DNA of 12,342 bases, from positions 1 through 12,342 of the forward strand of contig JAEZNC010000237.1 in assembly GCA_023441905.1 (NCBI GenBank), written 5' to 3'. A program made the position numbers and the translations under genes. The notes under the pieces were generated by a model that was not told where the DNA came from, made no database searches, and was given only the letters and a program-made list of their open reading frames with translations. The stretch is from Bacillota bacterium (GTDB lineage: Bacteria; Bacillota; Clostridia; Christensenellales; SZUA-584). Shown piece by piece: positions 1 to 5,496 of this stretch (the first letter of the stretch is position 1; each line of letters begins with the position of its first letter).

Positions 1-2
1 GT

Positions 3-284
3 GTGGACAGGCTTTATCACAGCGTGCTGAATCTGCGCGATTATGTGACGCAGGTGCGCGAGGCGTATCAGGCAGAGGTGGATATCAGCCTTAACAGCAC
101 GATGAAGATTTTTACCGTGATCACGGCGATATTTCTGCCGCTGTCGCTGATTGTCGGGTGGTACGGCATGAACCTGCAGATGCCCGAAGTCAAGTGGTCT
201 TTCGGGTACCCGATGGTGATCATCTTGTCCGTTGCGGTGGTGGTATTCTGCCTCGTGTACTTCAAGAAGAAGAAGTGGTTTTAG
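3..284 (+). CDS. corA: CorA-family Mg2+ channel, C-terminal fragment
   Basis: This is the 3' end of a CorA-type divalent cation channel that moves Mg2+ (or Co2+/Ni2+) across the cytoplasmic membrane as a pentamer. The open frame runs in from the window edge, so only the last 93 or so codons are visible and the GTG at position 3 need not be a start. In the visible part, a charged helix (residues 1-35) leads into a first membrane helix (about 36-54), then the signature YGMN (residues 54-57) that forms the pore mouth of the family, a short periplasm-facing loop, a second membrane helix (about 69-87) and a basic tail ending KKKKWF, as is usual for CorA. The gene stands alone in front of a repeat-rich gap, and no T-rich terminator follows directly. 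Identification is secure from the GMN motif and topology. Substrate preference cannot be told. Confidence 0.93.
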   Translation: MDRLYHSVLNLRDYVTQVREAYQAEVDISLNSTMKIFTVITAIFLPLSLIVGWYGMNLQMPEVKWSFGYPMVIILSVAVVVFCLVYFKKKKWF

Positions 285-290
285 CAACAA

Positions 291-405
291 GCCTTCTCCT
301 TGAGGAGAAGGTGGTGCGCAGCACCGGATGAGGTGTCAAGCACAAGCTGTTTATGAACACCTCATCAGTCGCCTGACGGCGACAGCTTCTCCTCAAGGAG
401 AAGCC
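291..405. repeat. MITE-like palindromic element (copy 1)
   Basis: A short palindromic element of about 115 bases lies just after corA. Its two ends are near-identical self-complementary blocks (CTTCTCCTTGAGGAGAAG at 292-309 and CTTCTCCTCAAGGAGAAG at 386-403). Inside them GATGAGGTGT (326-335) pairs with ACACCTCATC (357-366), and a tight tetraloop hairpin GTCGCC-TGAC-GGCGAC lies at 368-383. It codes for nothing. I recognise this general type as a dispersed repeat of clostridial genomes. The tetraloop core recurs in opposite orientation in the next element and again near 4148, so it belongs to one family. Confidence 0.75.
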
Positions 406-483
406 TTCAGTGCGAGCTTTGCTCATAAAATGCTGCAAACAACAATCTGCCCTCAAAGTGGCAGACAATGAGGATTAAAAGAA

Positions 484-500
484 GCCTCGCACAGCGAAGC
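484..500. repeat. Short hairpin, left member of an inverted pair
   Basis: GCCTCGC-ACA-GCGAAGC can fold into a seven-pair stem with one imperfect pair. A near reverse-complement copy lies at 848-864 on the far side of the second palindromic element. Confidence 0.45.
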
Positions 501-536
501 CTAAACTGAATGGAACATCTGTCAATGAAATTAGCA

Positions 537-694
537 CCTTTGGCTCCCTCTTTGACTACCCCTGCAGGGGGGGCGGGGGCTGTCGCCGACAGGCGACTGG
601 GCGAGTTAATTGTTTAAAAGCGTATTGACTCCCTCCGTCAATTGCCGGATTAACAATCCGACAATTGCCACCTCCCTCTTGGAGGGAGGCAAGG
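537..694. repeat. MITE-like palindromic element (copy 2)
   Basis: A second non-coding palindromic element of about 158 bases has ends that are inverted copies of each other: CCTT-tgg-CTCCCTC at 537-550 and GAGGGAG-gc-AAGG at 682-694. It contains three hairpins: GTCGCC-GACA-GGCGAC (582-597), a long one in which CAATTG-C-CGGATT (639-651) pairs with AATCCG-A-CAATTG (655-667), and CCTCCCTC-TTG-GAGGGAGG (671-689). The first hairpin and its GGGGGCT flank are shared with the fragment at 4141. The G-rich block at 562-579 looks like extra sequence inside the usual left arm. No transposase is present, so any movement would need a helper elsewhere. Confidence 0.7.
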
Positions 695-937
695 GTGCTG
701 CGCAATAGAAGCTGTATCTATGAAAGGGCTGAGAAAGTCTTTTCAAATGAGCTTGTTTAATGAAGAATATTTTGGCTCTTAAACATGGGATTTCTCTTCC
801 GCTCACGCTCCATCGGAATGACATTTGGGATTTTGCGAGCAGCCTGAGCTTCGCACAGCGAGGCTTTAATCATATAACGAGAGAAAACTTAACTTAACAA
901 AATAGAACATTATCGGTTTTATCTAATCACAAACTGC
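695..937. other. Gene-free spacer after repeat element
   Basis: No coding frame with a start and ribosome binding site is visible on either strand. The stretch holds a hairpin GCTTCGC-ACA-GCGAGGC at 848-864, the inverted partner of the one at 484-500, and a low-complexity AT-rich part (865-935) behind the NUDIX gene. No convincing T-tailed terminator for the leftward NUDIX/mnmA transcript was found here. Confidence 0.5.
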
Positions 938-1618
938 CTATTCGCCAAGTATGAGTTTTCTTGCGCGTGCCTTCACCGCCTCATCGCTCAGCGCGATATC
1001 AAGATACCCTTCACTCACACGCCGTTTTAAATACTCAAATGAGTACGCGATGGATTCCGCGTGGTCAAACGCGAGCCCCGCGCTTTCAACCGGGTAAATC
1101 TGCTGCATGCGCCCCGTGGGAAACGCGACAATCGGGTGCATTTCAATGCTTCCGCGCAGCGTGTAGCTGATCTGCGTGATGCCGTCCGCTTCTTTAATTT
1201 TGTAATCACACAGCGTAAACCAGTCTGCCTCGGCGGCATCGTCACCCGCGACGGGTTTCAAATCAGCCGCGTCGGCAATCGCGATGTGGCTCGCTGTGAT
1301 GCAGCGGTAGCGCGGGTCGCGGTCCGGCCGGCCCCATGTAAACACCTGCTCAAGGTATAGGCCCGATATGCAAGCCTCCTCCATCAGCTCGCGGTCCGCC
1401 GCACGGAAGATGTCTTCGTCAATTTCCACGAAACCGCCCGGCAATGCCCAGCGGCCTTTATATGGATAGCCGCCGCGTTTTATGAGCAGGATGCTCAGCG
1501 CGTCTTCACCGACCGCAAACACCGCCGTATCCGCCGCGAAGCCGGGGTTTTGATAGCGCGTGGGGTCAAATTCTTTCAGATAACGAATTTCGTCTTCGCC
1601 GGAGGGGATGTAGGCCAT
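938..1618 (-). CDS. NUDIX hydrolase
   Basis: A 226-residue NUDIX-superfamily protein, expected to cleave a nucleoside diphosphate linked to another group (for example ADP-ribose or a damaged nucleotide) in the cytoplasm. The NUDIX box is G62-x5-E68-x7-R76-E77-L78-x-E80-E81-x-C83-I84, so all metal-binding glutamates are present, but the usual glycine near the end of the box is cysteine (C83). Before it, KGRWALPGG (54-62) is typical of the ADP-ribose pyrophosphatase-like group. The C-terminal third ends with LAFDHAESIAYSFEYL, a helix common in this group. The length resembles NrtR-type NUDIX regulators, but I see no clear winged-helix signature. The ATG has TAAGGAGAT about seven bases upstream. 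It starts 11 bases after the mnmA stop on the same strand, so both genes are probably one operon. The substrate is unknown. Confidence 0.9.
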   Translation of the reverse strand: MAYIPSGEDEIRYLKEFDPTRYQNPGFAADTAVFAVGEDALSILLIKRGGYPYKGRWALPGGFVEIDEDIFRAADRELMEEACISGLYLEQVFTWGRPDRDPRYRCITASHIAIADAADLKPVAGDDAAEADWFTLCDYKIKEADGITQISYTLRGSIEMHPIVAFPTGRMQQIYPVESAGLAFDHAESIAYSFEYLKRRVSEGYLDIALSDEAVKARARKLILGE

Positions 1619-1629
1619 GATGTATCTCC

Positions 1630-2715
1630 TTAAAAATAAACGGTATCAATCACGCCGCCGCCGAGGCATTCGTCCTTCAAGTACAATACCGCGTACTGGC
1701 CCGGCGTGACGGCGCGCTGCCGCTGCGCAAATTCGATGTGTGCGCTGCCGTCCTTAAGCGTCACGAGCACCTGCTGGTCGCTCTGGCGATAGCGGAACTT
1801 GGCGGTGCATTCAAACGTTTGCGACGGGGCACCGTTGATGAAATGAAAATTCGGGGCATACAGCGCGCGCGAAAAGAGTGCGTCCGGCTCTCCGCCGTTT
1901 TCACCCTGCGCCACGATCAGCGTGTTGGTGGTCACGTCCTTGCCGATTACGAACCAGCGTGTGTCCTTCGCGTCCTCACGCCCCCCGATGCCGAGGCCGC
2001 GCCGCTGCCCGAGCGTGTAATACATCACGCCCTGGTGCGTGCCCACAATTTTGCCGTCCGGCGTTTTGATATTGCCCGGCTGGGCGGGCAGAAAGCCCGA
2101 GAGAAAGTCGCGGAACTTGCGCTCACCGATGAAGCAGATGCCCGTGGAATCCTTTTTTTCGGCAACTTCTAAGCTCAGCGAAGCCGCGATGCCGCGCACC
2201 TCGCTTTTTTGCAGCTGCCCGAGCGGAAACAGCGCGCTTTGCACCTGAGCACTGCTCAGCATGCATAAGAAATACGTCTGATCCTTGCCGACGTCCGCTG
2301 CCTTGAAAAGGTGCCCGCTGCCGTCCGTGTGTGCATAATGTCCGGTCGCGATTTTCTCCGCGCCAAGCATGCGTGCGTGGTCGAGGAACGCCGCAAATTT
2401 TATCTCGGAATTGCAGAGCACATCGGGGTTCGGTGTGCGACCGCTTTTGTATTCATTCAGAAAGTGCGTGAAAACGCGGTCGTAATACTGCTGCTCAAAG
2501 TTGACCGTATAATACGGGATGCCGATCGCGTCGCAGACGCTCTTCACGTCCTCATAGTCCTGTACGGCGCTGCAGCCCTTGCCGTCGTCCTGCCAGTTTT
2601 TCATGAACACGCCGATCACGTCGAACCCCTGCTGCTTCAGCAGGTGCGCCGCAACGGCGGAATCCACGCCGCCCGACATACCGCAGACCACACGTGTTTT
2701 TTGGTTCTCTCTCAC
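1630..2715 (-). CDS. mnmA: tRNA-specific 2-thiouridylase MnmA
   Basis: MnmA puts sulfur on C2 of the wobble uridine (U34) of tRNA-Lys, -Glu and -Gln using ATP and a persulfide relay. The PP-loop motif SGGVDS is at residues 14-19. The two catalytic cysteines expected for the family are visible, C101 in NPDVLCNSEIKF and C194 in DSTGICFIGER, as are ATGHYA (124-129) and GKDQTYFL. The frame stays open for 79 more codons upstream, but those residues are unlike the family. I take the GTG at 2715 as start: it follows GAGG at a six-base gap, lies just before TRVVCGMSGG, and gives 361 residues, the normal size. The promoter upstream overlaps codons of the longer frame, which supports the shorter start. 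The NUDIX gene follows 11 bases downstream. Confidence 0.95.
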   Translation of the reverse strand: MRENQKTRVVCGMSGGVDSAVAAHLLKQQGFDVIGVFMKNWQDDGKGCSAVQDYEDVKSVCDAIGIPYYTVNFEQQYYDRVFTHFLNEYKSGRTPNPDVLCNSEIKFAAFLDHARMLGAEKIATGHYAHTDGSGHLFKAADVGKDQTYFLCMLSSAQVQSALFPLGQLQKSEVRGIAASLSLEVAEKKDSTGICFIGERKFRDFLSGFLPAQPGNIKTPDGKIVGTHQGVMYYTLGQRRGLGIGGREDAKDTRWFVIGKDVTTNTLIVAQGENGGEPDALFSRALYAPNFHFINGAPSQTFECTAKFRYRQSDQQVLVTLKDGSAHIEFAQRQRAVTPGQYAVLYLKDECLGGGVIDTVYF

Positions 2716-2742
2716 CTTGTGCCTCGTTAAAGCTTTTGGTTT

Positions 2743-2772
2743 ATTATACAGGCCGCCTTGGCGGATTGGCAA
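2743..2772 (-). promoter_or_regulatory. Promoter of mnmA-NUDIX operon
   Basis: Reading leftward, TTGCCA (2772-2767) is followed after 18 bases by a perfect TATAAT (2748-2743). The transcript would begin about 20 bases before the GTG start at 2715. It is a textbook vegetative (sigma-A) spacing, seen in the sequence only. Confidence 0.65.
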
Positions 2773-2796
2773 GCTTATGGACACGTTGTGCGGGTG

Positions 2797-2805
2797 TGAT
2801 ATACT
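2797..2805 (+). promoter_or_regulatory. Extended -10 element abutting the next start codon
   Basis: TGA-TATACT is an extended -10 box. Its end lies six bases before the ATG at 2812, so transcription would begin at or next to the start codon. No good -35 is seen at normal spacing. See the finding on possible leaderless translation. Confidence 0.4.
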
Positions 2806-2811
2806 GGGCGT

Positions 2812-3612
2812 ATGAAAAAGAAGATCATTGCGGCCTCGGCGCTGCTGGTTGCGGCGCTGCTCATATTCTGGTTCTTTTATCCGCTGCGCAGTTATATTGT
2901 GATGGGGATTTATTCGGGGCAGCACAACGCAAACAGCGTGCAAAAGCAGCATGGGTTCTCGGTCGATATCCCGTCGGGCACGGGGTGGTATCCGTTCGTG
3001 ATGACCTACAACGCGGAGGGGTATTCAACGTGGTCGGGCGAGGATGCAGATATGTCGGTACTCTACAATTTCGGCGCTTTTAACGCGCTCACGCGTACAT
3101 CGTCCTTTTACGATGTGAACAGCGATAAATACAGCGCGTTTTACGGCGCATATGTGCTGCATAAGAACAATGGCGTGTTCGGGTTTTCGGATGATGGGAA
3201 TGTGGCTATGGCCGAAGTGGAAAGCACGGTGGCTTACGATTACACGCAGCTTGTGATGGCGGGCTTCGGGTGTAGTGACGTTGTATTTGATGTGAGCGGA
3301 TATGAGATGCAGCCCGGTACTAACTATGCGGGCGGCGAGGGGTGGGTGCTTATCGACGCGGATATAACCGCGAACGGTGTGGCGCATACCTACCAACGTG
3401 AGTATCAGGCCTATTTGCAATATGGCCCGCCCGTACAAGCGGCGGAAAAGGATTTTGCGCCCGTTTCGCTCAAAGGCAGGCTGTATTTGAAATATATCGA
3501 AGATTATGATTGTACGGTGATGCTCTATGTCATCGCGAAGGACGCGAGTGCGGTGGACACGTGCGATAACGACATCTTGAGCAGAACGAAGATTTCCTCA
3601 CTCAAGCAATAG
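2812..3612 (+). CDS. Membrane-anchored extracytoplasmic protein, function unknown
   Basis: I do not recognise this 266-residue protein. It opens with MKKK and a hydrophobic helix (about residues 4-22), which is either an uncleaved N-terminal anchor or a signal peptide without a lipobox. The remainder looks like a soluble, aromatic-rich, beta-strand-type domain exposed outside the membrane, with a GFSVDIPSGTGWYPFVMTY segment and only two late cysteines besides C154. There are no repeats, sortase motif or catalytic signature. It is divergent from mnmA and overlaps the DUF3842 gene tail-to-tail by 15 bases. No Shine-Dalgarno sequence lies before the ATG, only GGG three bases away. The start is supported by the signal-like N-terminus and by the promoter next to it. 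It is a real gene judging by length and composition. Confidence 0.75.
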   Translation: MKKKIIAASALLVAALLIFWFFYPLRSYIVMGIYSGQHNANSVQKQHGFSVDIPSGTGWYPFVMTYNAEGYSTWSGEDADMSVLYNFGAFNALTRTSSFYDVNSDKYSAFYGAYVLHKNNGVFGFSDDGNVAMAEVESTVAYDYTQLVMAGFGCSDVVFDVSGYEMQPGTNYAGGEGWVLIDADITANGVAHTYQREYQAYLQYGPPVQAAEKDFAPVSLKGRLYLKYIEDYDCTVMLYVIAKDASAVDTCDNDILSRTKISSLKQ

Positions 3613-4011
3613 GGCGACCTCGCTGGCGGCCAGATCGATCAGCGCCTTAGCGGTTTGTTCTTTGGCACCCGGTATAATGATGCTGCAGCGAGAGATGGGA
3701 ATCAGTATTTTTTTTGCGCCGCTTTCCGCAATGGCGCGCGCAATGCGCGGCGTGATTTCACCGAGCATGCCGCTGGCCGCGATGATGCCGATACCGCCGA
3801 TAATGACGTCCGCGCTGCGGACGCGTTCACAGATTGCGGCTTCACCCGTGGCTGTTTCTGCCGCGCCGCTCTTCTTCATGGATGCCGTGGCTCTTGCGTT
3901 GGTACCGGCTGCGGTCAGATGAATCTGTCCGCCGAATTTTTCGGCGAGTTTTTTCACGACGGATGCGCCAAGGCCGCCGCCCTGCGCATCTACCACGATC
4001 ACGTTAAGCAT
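3598..4011 (-). CDS. DUF3842 family protein
   Basis: A 137-residue protein matching from memory the clostridial DUF3842 family, whose function is not established. It begins LNVIVVDAQGGGLG, a strand followed by a glycine-rich turn as in nucleotide-binding Rossmann-like folds. It continues with TAAGTNARATASMKKSGAAETATGE, ADVIIGGIGIIAASGMLGEITP and KKILIPISRC, all hallmarks of the family. The frame is open for 24 more codons upstream, but the ATG at 4011 has AGAGGTG five bases before it and gives the family's normal N-terminus, so the longer start is unlikely. The stop lies inside the 3' end of the convergent unknown gene. The promoter region carries a perfect 15-base inverted repeat (4031-4045), which hints at repressor control. 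Family assignment is good; role unknown. Confidence 0.85.
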   Translation of the reverse strand: MLNVIVVDAQGGGLGASVVKKLAEKFGGQIHLTAAGTNARATASMKKSGAAETATGEAAICERVRSADVIIGGIGIIAASGMLGEITPRIARAIAESGAKKILIPISRCSIIIPGAKEQTAKALIDLAASEVALLLE

Positions 4012-4030
4012 AAAACACCTCTTATGGTGC

Positions 4031-4059
4031 AGTATACCGTATACTCTCTTTTCGGGCAA
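4031..4059 (-). promoter_or_regulatory. Promoter of DUF3842 gene with overlapping palindrome
   Basis: Leftward TTGCCC (4059-4054), a 17-base spacer and TATACT (4036-4031). The -10 box forms half of the perfect inverted repeat AGTATAC-C-GTATACT (4031-4045), a likely operator because a bound dimer would cover the -10. Confidence 0.6.
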
Positions 4060-4087
4060 CGGCAGCGTGGATTCATCACACAAATAT

Positions 4088-4117
4088 TAAAAGCAGTCTG
4101 CGAATAGCGCAGACTGC
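4088..4117 (-). terminator. Rho-independent terminator, leftward
   Basis: A perfect ten-pair stem, GCAGTCTGCG (4093-4102) with CGCAGACTGC (4108-4117), has a five-base loop. On the minus strand it is followed by TTTTAATATTT, so it would stop transcripts coming from the small envelope operon to the right, about 210 bases after its last gene. On the plus strand no T-run follows. Confidence 0.65.
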
Positions 4118-4140
4118 CAGAGTGTCAAAAAGGGTGGATT

Positions 4141-4173
4141 GGGGGCTGTCACCGATAGGTGACCGGGAGAGAG
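4141..4173. repeat. Fragment of the palindromic repeat family (copy 3)
   Basis: GGGGGCTGTCACCGATAGGT and the following GACCGGG match positions 575-602 of the second element with a few changes. The hairpin GTCACC-GATA-GGTGAC (4148-4163) has both arms altered relative to GTCGCC/GGCGAC so that pairing is kept. Confidence 0.6.
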
Positions 4174-4326
4174 AAAACGGCTTAAAATCGGCTTATTCAG
4201 TCACTCTATCCGGCACTTTGTTACCACTCCACGGCCTATCCTTCGAGATAGTCATCTGTAAGAGGCTCTTTAGACTTTATTGACTTTCTGACTGCCTGAG
4301 ATCGCAGGCTGCGCCAAATCTGATTG

Positions 4327-4503
4327 TTATTTGGTCATCTTAAGCAGCGCCTTTATCTTTTTTATAAGAACGACGCTCAAAACCGCGCAGACAATCACGA
4401 TTGCGACCGCGGCTGTGATAAAGACGAACCACGGCAGCGCGGGGCTCGCTTGTACCTTATAAGATAATGTGGATGCGTCAAACAAAGAAATTATCCCTAT
4501 CAT
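4327..4503 (-). CDS. Small single-pass membrane peptide (58 residues)
   Basis: A short frame of 58 codons, of unknown function. It has a short polar N-terminal part (MIGIISLFDASTLSYKVQAS), one strong hydrophobic helix (about residues 24-47, starting PALPWFVF) and a basic tail KKIKALLKMTK. By the positive-inside rule this suggests N-terminus outside and C-terminus inside. It lies 15 bases behind the lipoprotein stop and is in the same reading frame, with only one TAA between them. AGGA sits three bases before the ATG, a little close. A TTG seven codons in has AGGGA at eight bases and is an alternative start. It may be a separate co-translated partner of the lipoprotein, or a C-terminal anchor split off by the stop. 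Hydrophobic helix plus basic tail argue that it is real. Confidence 0.5.
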   Translation of the reverse strand: MIGIISLFDASTLSYKVQASPALPWFVFITAAVAIVIVCAVLSVVLIKKIKALLKMTK

Positions 4504-4518
4504 ACATCCTGCATGAAA

Positions 4519-5133
4519 TTAAACGTTTCCCACCGCAATCAGCGCGGCCGTCAAAACTTCAAAATCGTCCTGACTCATCACAGTCGACTCCACAAAGATA
4601 TAGAGCTTGTTCACGCTGAATTGAGCGATGTAAATGTCGTGCCCGAGCTTGTTCTGCGTTTCCTTGCTGTCGTCGTAACGGTAAAACAGTGTCGACATCA
4701 TACCAATCTTGGAGATCTCAACATTTTCTGTTCCGCCGCCGTATTTATCGCCAATGGGGGAGTAGCCCAGATCAGACCAGAGCTCAGGAGAATAAACGCT
4801 GATTGTGGTCGGATAGCCGCTGTCTCCGTTTCCTATGCCCACGCTGACGTGAATGATTTTGTCGTTTGCATCGTACAGGGCCTGAACGGTAAGGGGTTCC
4901 GCTTTGTACGCTTCAGGCAGGCTGTCTCTGACGGGCAGACCGGTTAGAGACTCAAATTCATCGATGCTTATATCCTTTGTGTAGCTGCCTTCAATATCTC
5001 TGATCCCGTCTTCGCCGGTTAGTGTGATGGTGTTGTAATGGATGAATTCCACTTTGCCGCAGCCGGAAAACAGCATCATAGATATCAGCAGGCCCACCAA
5101 CAATACAGTAATTATTTTCTTTCTTATGCTCAT
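4519..5133 (-). CDS. Lipoprotein of unknown function
   Basis: A 204-residue exported lipoprotein, not otherwise recognised. The N-terminus is a classic type II signal peptide: MSIRKK, a hydrophobic core, and the lipobox LFSGC with the lipidated cysteine at residue 25. The mature part is a compact alpha/beta domain. It has the pattern IDEFESLTGLPVRDSLPEAYKAEPL followed by strands (VSVGIGNG, PTTISVY, DIYIAQF, NKLYIFVES) and a final helix. This pattern resembles small DUF4367-like or sensor lipoproteins of spore formers, but I cannot name a family. GAGGAG lies eight bases before the ATG. A mini-lipoprotein gene ends 52 bases upstream and the small membrane peptide starts 15 bases downstream, so all three are probably one transcript. 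Confidence 0.8.
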   Translation of the reverse strand: MSIRKKIITVLLVGLLISMMLFSGCGKVEFIHYNTITLTGEDGIRDIEGSYTKDISIDEFESLTGLPVRDSLPEAYKAEPLTVQALYDANDKIIHVSVGIGNGDSGYPTTISVYSPELWSDLGYSPIGDKYGGGTENVEISKIGMMSTLFYRYDDSKETQNKLGHDIYIAQFSVNKLYIFVESTVMSQDDFEVLTAALIAVGNV

Positions 5134-5185
5134 CTTATCAGCTCCTCAGTATTATCGTATATCAACGGGTTAACAGTCTAAGAAT

Positions 5186-5275
5186 CTATGTGACAACCGC
5201 TTTTTTGCATCCGGCGCACAGCATGATACAGAACAAAGACGCACAGGCAGCTATCTTTTTCATACTCATCATCAT
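5186..5275 (-). CDS. 29-residue mini-lipoprotein
   Basis: A very short frame with a complete lipoprotein signal peptide: MMMSMKK, the hydrophobic core IAACASLFCIML, lipobox LCAGC with the cysteine at residue 23, and then only KKAVVT before a TAG. After processing, a lipidated heptapeptide would remain, and the cleaved signal could be released as a peptide. AAGGAG sits three, six and nine bases before the three consecutive ATG codons, so the second or third is the most likely start. A TATAAT lies about 16 bases further up. Tiny lipoproteins such as entericidins and colicin lysis proteins, and pheromone peptides cut from lipoprotein signals in enterococci, show that such genes can be functional. 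The alternative is the start of a decayed lipoprotein gene, but no continuing frame was found behind the stop. Confidence 0.5.
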   Translation of the reverse strand: MMMSMKKIAACASLFCIMLCAGCKKAVVT

Positions 5276-5291
5276 GAACTCCTTTTGACTG

Positions 5292-5297
5292 ATTATA
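5292..5297 (-). promoter_or_regulatory. -10 box for the small envelope operon
   Basis: A perfect TATAAT on the minus strand, ending 16 bases before the first ATG of the mini-lipoprotein. The leader would be about ten bases and carry just the ribosome binding site. No convincing -35 is visible at 16-18 bases. Confidence 0.45.
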
Positions 5298-5435
5298 CCT
5301 TAAACAGCCGGTATTGCGCTATAAGAAAAAACGCTGCCAAAAATGAAAGGGTGATGAAAGCCGCGGAGGTTGTAAGTTTAGGTAATTTTACACTATCGTT
5401 CGTATTTTTTTCTTTTATTACCCACAACTTTAATA

Positions 5436-5441
5436 TATAAT
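5436..5441 (+). promoter_or_regulatory. -10 box for the aldolase gene
   Basis: TATAAT in an AT-rich stretch, about 55 bases before the aldolase ATG. The -35 is poor. The leader contains two GAGGAG blocks (about 5451 and 5482). Only the second is near a start codon. Confidence 0.45.
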
Positions 5442-5496
5442 ACCTGTTTAGAGGAGTATTCTTAACGGTTTACAATTATTTGAGGAGGATATTTTA

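Larger units (their letters stand above)
4012..4326. other. Gene-free spacer
   Basis: Between the DUF3842 start and the small membrane peptide there is no supported gene. It holds the DUF3842 promoter and palindrome, a leftward terminator hairpin (4093-4117) and a fragment of the palindromic repeat family (4141-4173). On the minus strand a frame ending ...KSKEPLTDDYLEG (stop near 4230) runs for some 30 codons behind the membrane peptide but has no start codon. It could be a remnant or chance. Confidence 0.5.

Noticed and set aside
606..824. Open frame on the minus strand through the repeats
   Set aside because: It is made of palindromic repeat sequence, has no ribosome binding site and no protein-like composition.
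285..937. Possible CRISPR array because of repeated palindromes
   Set aside because: The units differ in length and sequence, there are no regular spacers, and no cas gene is near.
1738..2730. Several plus-strand frames opposite mnmA
   Set aside because: They are shadows of the GC-biased codon pattern of mnmA on the other strand; no starts with ribosome binding sites.
2716..2952. Upstream extension of mnmA by 79 codons
   Set aside because: The added residues look unlike MnmA, they overlap the promoter, and the GTG at 2715 has its own ribosome binding site and gives the normal family length.
4140..4330. Minus-strand frame ending KSKEPLTDDYLEG
   Set aside because: No start codon in frame and no ribosome binding site; the tail looks protein-like but could be chance or a remnant.
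5451..5490. Leader peptide behind the first GAGGAG before fba
   Set aside because: No ATG, GTG or TTG with an open frame follows at a useful distance.
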